Origin: Myxococcaceae bacterium
GTDB taxonomy: Bacteria; Myxococcota_A; UBA9160
Reading direction: 5' to 3'
Length of the DNA: 64,000 nucleotides
Assembly (NCBI GenBank): GCA_905339255.1
Contig: CAJPFO010000066.1
Coordinates: 23,306 to 87,305, forward strand
The position numbers and the translations under genes are program-made. Positions 42,813-51,107 of the stretch are shown in pieces (the first letter of the stretch is position 1; each line of letters opens with the position of its first letter). The notes beneath the pieces were generated by a model that worked only from the letters and a program-made list of their open reading frames with translations, was not told the DNA's origin and searched no databases.

Positions 42813-44242
42813 TCGCGCTCCGCCTTCGGCGCGGGGAGCGAGAAGGTGAAGGTGCTGCCCTCTCCCTTGCGGCTCTCGACGCGGATCTCGCCTCCGAGGA
42901 GCGCGGCCAACTTCCGGCTGATCGCGAGGCCGAGTCCGGTTCCGTCGTGTCGCCGTGCGGTTCCGCTCTCGACCTGATGGAACGGCGCGAAGATCCGCTC
43001 GACCTCCTCCGGAGCGATTCCGATCCCGGTATCGGTGATCGCGACCTCGAGGAGTGCATCTTTTCCGATCGCCCGGACCTCGACCGTTCCCTTCTCGGTG
43101 AACTTGATGGCGTTCTGGACGAGGTTCAGCACGATCTGCTCGAAGCGGCGACGATCGGAAACGCGAACCCCGAGGTCGGGAGCGAGCGAGGACCGCAGGG
43201 CGATTCCCTTCCGCTCGGCCTGCGGGGCGAAGGAGGCCACGAGCGCTTCGAGGGTTCTGCGGACGTCGAAGGGCTCGGGCTGCACGGCGAGTTCGCGTGC
43301 CTCGAGCTTCGAGAGGTCGAGGACGTCGTTGATGAGGCCGAGGAGATGTCGTCCGCTCGCCTGCACCATGCCGAGCTGGCGTTCCTGCTCGGGATTGAGC
43401 GGCCCGGCGAGACCCTGATGCAGGATTCCCGTGAAGCCGATGATCGAGTTGAGCGGCGTGCGGAGCTCGTGAGACATGGCAGCGAGGAAGGCCGATTTCA
43501 CCCGGTCGGCCTCTTCGGCACGCTGTTTCGCGGTGTCGAGCTCCCGGTTCGCTTCGCGGAGCCCGGCTTCCGCCTCTTCGCGGAAGCGGAGGTCCCGGCG
43601 CACGCGTCCGAGCGAGGCGGCGATCGCGAGGACGGCGAGAAGGAATCCGATCGTGAGAAGCGCCAGCGAAAGGCGGAGGCTCTCGTCTCGTCGTGCCTCG
43701 CGCTCGTCGAGAAGCACCGCTTCACGCTCCTCCATCCGGGCGACCGCGTCGCGAAGCTGATCCTGCGCGTGACGGCCTTCGCCCGAAGCGATCACTCGGC
43801 GAGCGGCCTCGAAGCCAGCTTGCTCGCGAATCGCGATGGTTTCTTCCGCGATCCCGATGCGGTGGCGCAGGAGTTCGAAGAGGGCGTCGAGACGTTCGCG
43901 TTGCTCCGGGTCCCGGATGCGCGCGCGGAGCGTCTCGCCCTCGAGCGCGATCCGGGCCTCGGCCGCCCGAAGGGGGCCGAGGAAGTCGGGGTCGCCCGTG
44001 AGCACGTAGCCGCGCTGGGCCGTCTCGACGTCGATTGAGCTCCGCAGCAGTGCACCGAGGCGGCTTTCCACCTCGTGTGCCTCCTCGACCGAGCGGGCGT
44101 CGGCGAGGAACTCGGACGTGGTGCGGTGGTAGAGGAGCGCGACGAGGCCCACGAGCAGGAGCCCCACCGCCGGAGCGGAAGCCGTCCAGCGCTCGAGCGA
44201 GCGGAAGCCGCGATCGCTGCGCATGCGCTCCGTGCAGCGCAC
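42809..44242 (-). CDS. CHASE3-domain sensor histidine kinase
   Basis: A 477-aa membrane kinase, first gene of the phosphorelay operon. TM1 is about residues 24-38 and TM2 about 191-212. Between them is a CHASE3-like helical sensor with the hallmark S-S-I-D-V-E-T-A-Q-R-G-Y-V-L-T-G-D-P-D-F-L. A coiled linker (about 213-250) leads to the HisKA domain with His258 in AAMSHELRTPLNS. The ATPase domain has NLVQNAIKFT, ITDTGIGI and GTGLGLAIS. An internal ATG at 44224 with GGAG just upstream is an alternative start. CHASE3 senses extracellular cues that are mostly undefined. Confidence 0.92.
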   Translation of the reverse strand: MRCTERMRSDRGFRSLERWTASAPAVGLLLVGLVALLYHRTTSEFLADARSVEEAHEVESRLGALLRSSIDVETAQRGYVLTGDPDFLGPLRAAEARIALEGETLRARIRDPEQRERLDALFELLRHRIGIAEETIAIREQAGFEAARRVIASGEGRHAQDQLRDAVARMEEREAVLLDEREARRDESLRLSLALLTIGFLLAVLAIAASLGRVRRDLRFREEAEAGLREANRELDTAKQRAEEADRVKSAFLAAMSHELRTPLNSIIGFTGILHQGLAGPLNPEQERQLGMVQASGRHLLGLINDVLDLSKLEARELAVQPEPFDVRRTLEALVASFAPQAERKGIALRSSLAPDLGVRVSDRRRFEQIVLNLVQNAIKFTEKGTVEVRAIGKDALLEVAITDTGIGIAPEEVERIFAPFHQVESGTARRHDGTGLGLAISRKLAALLGGEIRVESRKGEGSTFTFSLPAPKAERE

Positions 44243-44427
44243 CGGCGCTGGGGGTGGGCACCGCCCCGGCCTTCCGGCCGGACTCCCGGTCGCTCGCCGC
44301 GCGGCGCCCTGCGTGCCGCCGACCCGACGCTCGCCCGGATAGGCCGCTGCACTTCCCTTTCGTCACCATCCTCCCGCCAAAACGTGGCGAGGTCAAGACT
44401 GGGATCGTCGAGCTGCGTCGGCGCCCC

Positions 44428-45201
44428 CTACGCGCGAGCCGCGTCCTTTGGCGAGGGGGCGAACCGGCTCGGCAGGGCGGGCTGCGGGGCGTCGTGTCCG
44501 TTCGCCCCGGAGTCGAGCCTTCCATCGCGCAGGTGGATGATCCGATCGAAGCGATCGAAGATCTTCTCGTCGTGCGTGACGGCGATGATGCACGCGTCCT
44601 GCTCGGCCGCGAGCCTGCGAAGCAGATCCATCACGATTCCGGCTCGCTTCGAGTCGAGTGCGGCGGTCGGTTCATCGGCGAGGATGATCCGGGGGCCGTT
44701 CGCGAGGGCGCGAGCGATCGCGACGCGTTGCGCCTCGCCTCCCGAGAGCCGCGCAGGGAGCGCATCACGCCGATGCGATACCTCGAGATGGTCGAGGAGC
44801 TCGATCGCGCGACGCCGAGCGGCGTCGGGAGAATGGCCCGCGAGCTCGACGGCCACCGCGACGTTCTCGGTGGCGTCGAGAAAGGGCAGGAGGTTGTGGA
44901 ACTGGAAGACGAAGCCGATCTTTTCGAGGCGGAGTCTACGAAGATCTCCGCGAAGCCATCTGCCGTCGTAGACGAGCTCGCCATCGAGATGCATCCGGCC
45001 GCTGGCCGGCTCGACGATGCATCCGATCACGTTGAGAAGCGTCGTCTTGCCCGACCCGGACGGACCGAGAAGCGCGACGACCTCCCCCGACCGGACCTCG
45101 AGATCGATCTCCGAGAGCGCGTTCACGCGCGCCTCTCCTTCGCCGAAATGCTTCGCGATCCGCTCGAGCAGGACCACGCGATCGGGGGCGAGGGGCTGCA
45201 C
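44428..45201 (-). CDS. ABC transporter ATP-binding protein (DevA/LolD/MacB-like)
   Basis: A 257-aa ATPase. Walker A GPSGSGKTT is at 46-54, the Q-loop in VFQFHNLLP at about 99-106, signature LSGGE at 152-156, Walker B ILADEP at 173-178 and the switch His in AVTHDEK. The L-R-L-E-K-I-G-F-V-F-Q-F-H-N-L-L form places it with the DevA/MacB/LolD subfamily. It is the last gene of the TetR-HlyD-permease-ATPase operon and powers export with those partners. A C-terminal Pro/Ala-rich tail extends past the usual end at about residue 230. Confidence 0.93.
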   Translation of the reverse strand: MQPLAPDRVVLLERIAKHFGEGEARVNALSEIDLEVRSGEVVALLGPSGSGKTTLLNVIGCIVEPASGRMHLDGELVYDGRWLRGDLRRLRLEKIGFVFQFHNLLPFLDATENVAVAVELAGHSPDAARRRAIELLDHLEVSHRRDALPARLSGGEAQRVAIARALANGPRIILADEPTAALDSKRAGIVMDLLRRLAAEQDACIIAVTHDEKIFDRFDRIIHLRDGRLDSGANGHDAPQPALPSRFAPSPKDAARA

Positions 45202-45205
45202 GTCG

Positions 45206-46339
45206 CTACCCTCCGAGCGCCGTCGACGGATCCACCGCGAGTGCGGCCCGGACGCCGAGCCCGCTCGACAGGATGCAGACTCCCGCGACGATGAGAGCGA
45301 GAACGAGGGCGTTCTCGGTCTCGAGGACGACGCGACGTGGGAAGTGGTCCTTCACCACGCTCACGAGAAGGACGCCGAGTCCGAAGCCGACTCCGCCGAG
45401 CGTGAGCGCCTGTTGGACGATCAGGCCGATGATCGTCCGATCGGGGGCGCCGATCAGCTTGAGGGTCGCGATCGAACGGAGTTTCTCCATCGTCATCGTG
45501 TAGAGGATGAGCGCGATCACCACGGCCGATACGACGAGCAGGATCGCCATGAAGAGACCGATCTGGCGGCGGGCGCGGTCGACTACGGATTTCGTGAGCA
45601 GGGTCTCCTGCTCCGCCTGCGTGAGCGTCGAAAGATGCTTCCATCCATGCGCAGATCTCGCGACGTCCTCGGGGCTCGCGTCGGGGTGGAGTCGCGCGAC
45701 GACGGCGTTCAACGTGTCCTGGCTCTGGGGCAGCGCGCCACGCGCGCGCTGTACGCGTGCTGCCGGCGGAGCGAGATCGAACTGGAGCGTCTGTGCGTCG
45801 CGCAGCGTAAGGTAGACCGCCGGATCCCCTCCCGAGTTCACGTGGTTCTCGACGAGCCCGACGACCTCGAAACGGTTTCTTCCGAGACGGAGCCGGTCGC
45901 CGAGCGCGAGGCCCGTACGCCGGTCGGCGACGAGCTCGTAGTGGCTGGCGACGATCGGACGGCCCGCGACGAGGTCTTCGGGCGCGCCGGGACGCCCCGG
46001 CTCGAAGCCGACGACGTACACCCGTAGAGACCCGCCGACGAACTCGGCTTCGGCCGTCTGGTAGGTGACGCCCCCGGCGGCGGCGACCCCGTGGAGGCGC
46101 GCAACGGCCTCGCGTAGCTCCGCGGGAATCCGTGATGCCTCGGCAAAGGGACCCTTCGTGCCGGGCTCGACGAGCCAGACGTCGACTCTCGGCGCGCGGG
46201 TGATCGTGAGTGCATCGACGACGAGGCCGTTGTAGATCCCGACCATCGAGAGCACGACGGCGAGCAGGAGTCCGAGGCCGAGGCAGGTGAGCACGAATCG
46301 GAAGAGGTTGTGACGGACGTCGCGGAAGGCGAGGTTCAC
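45206..46339 (-). CDS. FtsX/MacB-type ABC transporter permease (DevC-like)
   Basis: A 377-aa permease. One N-terminal TM helix (FVLTCLGLGLLLAVVLSMVGIY) is followed by a periplasmic MacB-PCD-like domain of about 200 residues, then three TM helices at the C-terminus (from IGLFMAILLVVSAVVIALIL). The motif ATLKLIGAPDRTIIGLIV is the FtsX cytoplasmic coupling region. The start is GTG 46339, overlapping the HlyD stop as GTGA. DevC-type permeases work with a DevB/HlyD adaptor and outer-membrane channel to export lipids, peptides or drugs. No outer-membrane channel gene is next to it. Confidence 0.9.
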   Translation of the reverse strand: MNLAFRDVRHNLFRFVLTCLGLGLLLAVVLSMVGIYNGLVVDALTITRAPRVDVWLVEPGTKGPFAEASRIPAELREAVARLHGVAAAGGVTYQTAEAEFVGGSLRVYVVGFEPGRPGAPEDLVAGRPIVASHYELVADRRTGLALGDRLRLGRNRFEVVGLVENHVNSGGDPAVYLTLRDAQTLQFDLAPPAARVQRARGALPQSQDTLNAVVARLHPDASPEDVARSAHGWKHLSTLTQAEQETLLTKSVVDRARRQIGLFMAILLVVSAVVIALILYTMTMEKLRSIATLKLIGAPDRTIIGLIVQQALTLGGVGFGLGVLLVSVVKDHFPRRVVLETENALVLALIVAGVCILSSGLGVRAALAVDPSTALGG

Positions 46340-47499
46340 GAGGGGTCTCCTTCCGACGCGCGAGCGCGGCGCCCTTCGCGCAGGCCGGGGACGATCTCGG
46401 CGACGACGCGAGCTCCGTCCGGAAGACCGCCGACGACTTCGAGTCTCGCGTCCTCGGTGCGGTGGCCGAAGGCGAGGACCGTGCGGGCGAGGTGCCCATC
46501 GCGGAGGATCCATGCGGTCGCGTGCGTTCCATCGAAGTCGCGCACGGCCGCCTCGGGAACGAGGATCGCGCGGTCGAGGCGGGCGACTTCGATCCGGACC
46601 TCTGCCTGCTCACCGAGGTGGACGGCCTCGGGACAGCGGTCGCAGGCGAGCCAGACCCGTCGCTCCTCGTTCGCGCGATCGCTCTCGAGGCCGATCCGGA
46701 CCACCGTCGCTTCGTAACGCTCGTGCGGAAGCGAGCGCAGCCGGACTTCTGCCTTCTGGCCGAGCGCGATCGCACCGGCGCGCGACTCGTCGATGTAAGC
46801 GAGCGTCCAGACCGTCTCCGGCGCGAGCAGGGTGAAGATCACCTCACCAGATCCGATCACCGAGCCGATTTCCCGGTGGCGTTCGACGACGACGCCATCG
46901 AAGGGCGCGAGGAGCACGTGCTGCTCGAGGAGCACGGTCTCCTCGCGGAGCAGGGCGCGGGCGTCTGCGAGCCGCGCTTGCACGACGCCGACCTCGGCGA
47001 GTGCCACGGCGACCTCGGCGGCGGCCACGTCCTCGTCGCGCTGGGCTTCGTCGGCGCTCTGGCGCGATACGACGTCCCGATCGAGAAGCGCCCGCCTGCG
47101 CTGGTTCGTCGTCCGGCGCTGCTCGAGCACCGCGCGGGCGCGAACGACCTGCGAGCCGGCTCGCTCGACGTCGGCCTCGGCAGCGCGAACCGCGGCCGCC
47201 GCGCTCGCTACCCGGGCCTGCTGCTCTTCGGAGTGGAGCCGTGCCAGGACGTCTCCTCGCCGGATCTGGTCGCGGTGATCGACGTCGAGCTCGGCGAGAG
47301 CCCCGCCGACCTCGAAGCCGACCTTCGAGACGACCCGTGCCTCGACCGTGCCGAGACCGAAGACCCGGACAGCGACGCCGTTCTCGGGACGAACGGCGGT
47401 CACCCCGATGGGGCGGAGATTCGCGAGCGCGTGGATCCCGAAGCCGATCCCGGTGCTCGCGAGGACGCCGATCAGGAGGTTCCTTCGTCGGCGCGTCAT
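46336..47499 (-). CDS. HlyD/DevB-type membrane fusion protein
   Basis: A 387-aa periplasmic adaptor. N-terminal anchor RRRNLLIGVLASTGIGFGI; then a split lipoyl domain (GTVEARVVSKVGFEVGGAL and HVLLAPFDGVVVERHREIGSVI) around a long helical hairpin (about 95-190). A beta-barrel domain follows with VWTLAYIDESRAGAIALGQKAEVRL. The hairpin would reach the outer-membrane channel. The DRCPEAVHLGEQ segment has an unusual Cys pair (LACDRC). ATG 47499 overlaps the TetR stop as ATGA. It links the permease/ATPase to the exterior. Confidence 0.92.
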   Translation of the reverse strand: MTRRRRNLLIGVLASTGIGFGIHALANLRPIGVTAVRPENGVAVRVFGLGTVEARVVSKVGFEVGGALAELDVDHRDQIRRGDVLARLHSEEQQARVASAAAAVRAAEADVERAGSQVVRARAVLEQRRTTNQRRRALLDRDVVSRQSADEAQRDEDVAAAEVAVALAEVGVVQARLADARALLREETVLLEQHVLLAPFDGVVVERHREIGSVIGSGEVIFTLLAPETVWTLAYIDESRAGAIALGQKAEVRLRSLPHERYEATVVRIGLESDRANEERRVWLACDRCPEAVHLGEQAEVRIEVARLDRAILVPEAAVRDFDGTHATAWILRDGHLARTVLAFGHRTEDARLEVVGGLPDGARVVAEIVPGLREGRRARASEGDPS

Positions 47500-48122
47500 G
47501 CCGCGCCCTCCCGCGTTCCGGCAGGACGCGCGGCCTCGAAGAGTCCGAGCTGTACGGCGAGTAGCCGTGCGCCTTCGGCTTCGAGCCCGAAGCTCCGTCC
47601 GGCGAGCGACCAGCGAACGGCGAGCCCCTGGACGAGCCCGATCAGGAGGAACGCCGCGTCGTCGGGCGCGAGATCCGCGCGAACGGTGCCATCGTCGAGC
47701 GCACGTCGGATCTCCCCTGCGATCGCGGTGCGGAACGCATTCATGAGCTCGAAGACCGCGCGGCGCAGCGTGTCGTTCTCTGCGTGGAGCTCGCGCGAGA
47801 AGAGGATCGCTGGAATCGCGGGAGTCGACTCGATCAGTTCGAGCTGCGCTCGGATCAGCCGCTCGATGCGATCGAGAGCCGCGCCGCCCGGTCGGAGTGC
47901 GACACCCCAACGCGATCGCATGTGCTCTGCGATCCACTCGGCGACGGCCTGCCAGAGGGCCTGCTTCGTCTGGAAATGCCGGAAGATCCCGGGCTGGGTG
48001 AGGCCGACGGCGCGGGCGATCGCCTCGGTCGAGATCCGGTCCGGGCCGAGCGCGTCGGACAGGGACAGGGTGGCCTCGACGATCTCGAGCTTGCGTTCGG
48101 CTGCGGACTTCCGGATGGGCAT
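47496..48122 (-). CDS. TetR-family repressor of the efflux operon
   Basis: A 208-aa regulator, first gene of the efflux operon. The helix-turn-helix ERKLEIVEATLSLSDALG and ISTEAIARAVGLTQPGIFRHFQTKQAL has the Q-P-G-I-F-R-H-F form shared by AcrR/CecR-type repressors of exporters. The C-terminal helices (from about residue 80) form the ligand pocket. The palindrome 48136-48161 lies 14 bases upstream of its ATG, as expected for autorepression. A substrate of the pump is the likely inducer. Confidence 0.92.
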   Translation of the reverse strand: MPIRKSAAERKLEIVEATLSLSDALGPDRISTEAIARAVGLTQPGIFRHFQTKQALWQAVAEWIAEHMRSRWGVALRPGGAALDRIERLIRAQLELIESTPAIPAILFSRELHAENDTLRRAVFELMNAFRTAIAGEIRRALDDGTVRADLAPDDAAFLLIGLVQGLAVRWSLAGRSFGLEAEGARLLAVQLGLFEAARPAGTREGAA

Positions 48123-48135
48123 GGGCTCGGGTCCA

Positions 48136-48161
48136 TTAGCTAGTGCTTGATAACTAACTAA
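48136..48161. promoter_or_regulatory. Imperfect palindromic operator of the efflux operon
   Basis: TTAGCTAGT and ACTAACTAA form 9-bp arms with one mismatch around an 8-bp AT-rich centre (GCTTGATA). The site is just upstream of the minus-strand TetR start in otherwise GC-rich DNA. The TTAGTTAGT half-site resembles those of CecR/AcrR-type repressors. The mRNA start is probably inside it. Confidence 0.68.
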
Positions 48162-48271
48162 GACATCCACGCGCGATCGCAAGCCCCTGCCAGGCGCCCC
48201 GCGGGGAGTGCCGAGAATCATCGGATCACGCGGCGGGGCCGGCGCAGCTTCGCGGAGCGGACGCTGCCGCG

Positions 48272-50017
48272 TCACTCCGTCTCGTCGTAGCGCTCCTCGA
48301 CGGCCGCGAGCATGCGGAAGCGGAGATCCTGGAGGCCGGCCCGGGACGGAGCCGCAGCGACGAGGCGCTCGATTTCGCGAAACGTGCCCGCGAGCTCGCG
48401 GTCGGCGATCACGCCCGCGATCCAGCGCGAAAAGTCGTGGGCGCGTGCATGCCGCGAGAGCGTCTCGGCGTCGCAGCGATGCAGCAGGCGATGGAACTCG
48501 ACGAGGTTTCCGGCGATCCCGACCAGCGCGCCGCTCGCCGCGCGGAAGTAGAAGCGCTGCGCCGAGGGAAGTTGTGCCGCAGCGTACTTGTGCCAATGGC
48601 GAACGTGCCGCACCCAGCGATTCGAGAGTGTGAGCGTCTCGACTGCGGGCGCCGACCCGACACGGAGCAGGAGCGCCTCGCCGAATACGAGCGACGCGCT
48701 CCGGCTCCGGACGTCTTCGGCGATCGGTCCCGCCACGGAAGCCACCGCCTCGAGGCTCTCGCGATCGACCCCGCCTCGACCCGGCAGGAGCAGGAGGAGA
48801 TCGAGGTCCGAGAGCGCGACGCTCGCGACCTCGGCGGGTCGATACGTGACGAGACAATGCCCCTTGTGCGACGGACGAAACCAGCGTCCGACGCTCACGT
48901 CGCGTCCGAGAGGAGCGTGCGCTTCGTCGATCAGCAGCCAATGCGGAATGCCGTGTGTCTCGCGCTGCTCCTCGAGGGTCGCGAGTGCGCGCTGCGTCCA
49001 CGCGTCCCGTTCGGGTGCGCTCACCAGGGAAAGATCGACGACGACGCTCGTCATGCTCTGCCGGAGTACGCGTGCCACGTCGTCGGGATCGGGAGGGGTG
49101 ATCGTGCCGCCGAGCGAGGTCGTCCTCGCGAGGCGGGCGAGCGGAGCGTGATCTCCCTCCGGATCGATCGCGCAGACGACGTAGCCGAGCGCGATCAGTT
49201 GCTCCGCGACGAGCCCGGCTGCGAACGACTTTCCGCTGCCGCTCCCCCCGACGATCAGGAGATCGGTCCCCGAGGCCGGCATGCGAACCCAGCTCCCGTC
49301 GCTTCGGCTCCCGAGTACGACCTCGAAGCGCGTCGAGCGAAGCCCCTCGTCGTCGCCGTGCACGAGCTTTTCGACGATCTCCGAGACGCCCTTGCCATTC
49401 GCGGCGGAGAGGACGACGTCGGCACGCTCCTTGAGCGAGACGACCGCGTTCGCCACCGCCACGCCGACCTCGCAGGCTTCGAGCATCGCGAGGTCGTTCT
49501 CGGCGTCTCCGATCGCGATCGCGCTGTGCGGCGAGATCCCGATCTCTGCGAGTGCAGTCGCCACGCCCGTCGCCTTCGAGACGCCGGGGGGGAGGATCAT
49601 CCGTTCGCCCCGGTTGCGAACGATCTGGCAATCGAGCCCGCAGCGTCCGACGGCCTCGAAGATCTCGCGGTCCGGCGTGCCTGCGCTCACGGCGATCAGC
49701 ACGAAGCCCCGCCGGAAGCCGATTCCGCGGGCGAGGAGCGCGCGGTCGACCGCATCGTCGACGGGCGCTGCGAGCGCGCGCTCGTGGCGTTCGGCGGCGA
49801 GCACCGCGCCGTTCTCGGCGACGATCGCGTCGAAGCGCTCGAGCGCATCGGGAAACGCGTGGAGGAGTTCGACGAGGATCCTCCCCGTCGCGAGCACGAG
49901 CCGGAGCCCACGGTCCCGCGCTCGTTCGAGGAGCGCGAGCGCGTCCTTCGACGGTTCGCCCTCGCTCGCGAGCGTTCCGTCGTAATCGACGACGAGAGCC
50001 CGGATCCGGCTCGACAC
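48272..50017 (-). CDS. HAD phosphatase fused to a HerA/DUF87-like ATPase
   Basis: A 581-aa two-part protein starting at GTG 50017. Residues 1 to about 225 are a Cof-type HAD hydrolase: DYDGT with nucleophile Asp11 and Asp13, Thr in LATGR, Lys148, and GDAENDLAML with Asp171/Asp175. Residues about 230-430 are a P-loop ATPase: Walker A GGSGSGKS at 257-264, Walker B WLLIDEAH at 360-367, AIDPEGDH after the second strand, as in HerA/VirB4-type or DUF87 proteins. The C-terminal 150 residues are helical with many His and Trp residues. There is no frameshift or stop at the join, so it is one polypeptide. A sugar-phosphate or phospho-substrate phosphatase joined to a motor-like ATPase is unusual, and its role is unknown. 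Confidence 0.85.
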   Translation of the reverse strand: MSSRIRALVVDYDGTLASEGEPSKDALALLERARDRGLRLVLATGRILVELLHAFPDALERFDAIVAENGAVLAAERHERALAAPVDDAVDRALLARGIGFRRGFVLIAVSAGTPDREIFEAVGRCGLDCQIVRNRGERMILPPGVSKATGVATALAEIGISPHSAIAIGDAENDLAMLEACEVGVAVANAVVSLKERADVVLSAANGKGVSEIVEKLVHGDDEGLRSTRFEVVLGSRSDGSWVRMPASGTDLLIVGGSGSGKSFAAGLVAEQLIALGYVVCAIDPEGDHAPLARLARTTSLGGTITPPDPDDVARVLRQSMTSVVVDLSLVSAPERDAWTQRALATLEEQRETHGIPHWLLIDEAHAPLGRDVSVGRWFRPSHKGHCLVTYRPAEVASVALSDLDLLLLLPGRGGVDRESLEAVASVAGPIAEDVRSRSASLVFGEALLLRVGSAPAVETLTLSNRWVRHVRHWHKYAAAQLPSAQRFYFRAASGALVGIAGNLVEFHRLLHRCDAETLSRHARAHDFSRWIAGVIADRELAGTFREIERLVAAAPSRAGLQDLRFRMLAAVEERYDETE

Positions 50018-50241
50018 GCTGCCTCGCGCCCCCCACCTCGGGAACGACGAGGGTCGCAGAGTCCCTGTCGGCGCGCACCCGCAGGGCGGCTCCGCCACGG
50101 TCCCCGCGATGAGCTCGAGTCGATGGCCGGAGGTCGCGGGCTCGTTCGCGCGATCGAAGGCTTCTACGATCCGGAGTCGACGCGCCCGTCGATCCGCTTC
50201 GTAGAGCTGCGCGGCGGAACCGAGGGGACGGGGGAGGGGGC

Positions 50242-51105
50242 ATGACGGTTCGGAGCGGGGCAGACGACGAGAGAAGCGCATCCGACGCAAGGCGGTCGGC
50301 GACCCTTCCGGGTCGCTTCGCCGGAAGGAACGCGCTCGTGACGGGAGCGGCGAGCGGGATCGGCAAGGCGACGGCCCTGCGTCTCGGCCGTGAGGGCGCC
50401 GGCGTTGCCTGCCTCGATCGTGACGCCGCGGGACTCGATATGACGGTGGCCGCGCTCGCGGCGGCGGGCGCGCGCGCCGAAGCGATCGTCTGCGACATCG
50501 CGAAGAGCGCCGACGTCGCCCGTGCGAGCGGGCGCGCAATCGAAGCGGTCGGTCCGATCGATGCGCTCGCGAACGTGGCCGGGATCGGCGACGTCTCCGG
50601 TCACGACGGAATCGAGAACCTGCCCGACGACCGCTGGCAGCGCGTTCTCGACGTGAACGTGAACGGCGCCTTCTACCTCTGCCGCGCGCTCCTCCCGGCG
50701 ATGGCGGGGAGAGGATTCGGCGCCGTGGTGAACGTCTCCTCGCTCGCGGGACGCTCGAAGAGCGCCAATGCGAACCTCGCCTACACGACGAGCAAGGCCG
50801 CGCTCCTCGGGTTGACGCGGCATCTCGCCTTCGATTACGGGCGCCGGGGCGTTCGCGTGAACGCGATCTGCCCGGGAGGGGTCGATACGCCGATGATCCG
50901 ATCCGCTGCTGCGCTCGCCGCGGCATCCCCCGAGGCCTCGGCCGCGCGGGCGAAAGGGCTCGCGGCGTACCAGTTCTTCATGCCGATCCAGCGCATGTCG
51001 ACGCCCGACGAGCAGGCCGCCGCAATCCTCTGGCTCCTCTCCGACGACGCTTCGTACGTGAACGGTGTCTCGCTCGACGTGAACGGCGGCCTCTACATGG
51101 CGTAG
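50242..51105 (+). CDS. Short-chain dehydrogenase/reductase
   Basis: A 287-aa SDR. A 25-residue Arg/Asp-rich N-terminal extension precedes TGAASGIG at 34-41. Asp59 in CLDRD after strand two favours NAD. NVAG (111-114) takes the place of NNAG. The catalytic set is Ser167, Tyr181 and Lys185 (YTTSK). ICPGGVDTPM is the usual loop after the active site. A purine-rich GGGGGAGGGG precedes the ATG. It is divergent from the HAD-ATPase gene and converges on the YfhO-like gene two bases away. The substrate is unknown. Confidence 0.9.
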   Translation: MTVRSGADDERSASDARRSATLPGRFAGRNALVTGAASGIGKATALRLGREGAGVACLDRDAAGLDMTVAALAAAGARAEAIVCDIAKSADVARASGRAIEAVGPIDALANVAGIGDVSGHDGIENLPDDRWQRVLDVNVNGAFYLCRALLPAMAGRGFGAVVNVSSLAGRSKSANANLAYTTSKAALLGLTRHLAFDYGRRGVRVNAICPGGVDTPMIRSAAALAAASPEASAARAKGLAAYQFFMPIQRMSTPDEQAAAILWLLSDDASYVNGVSLDVNGGLYMA

Positions 51106-51107
51106 CG

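Noticed and set aside
42947..44038. 363-codon plus-strand frame with ordinary-looking composition
   Set aside because: It lies fully opposite the CHASE3 kinase, has no ribosome site and no family features.
48437..50245. Long plus-strand frame opposite the HAD-ATPase gene
   Set aside because: Shadow of the minus-strand coding sequence; no recognisable motifs and a charge-biased composition.
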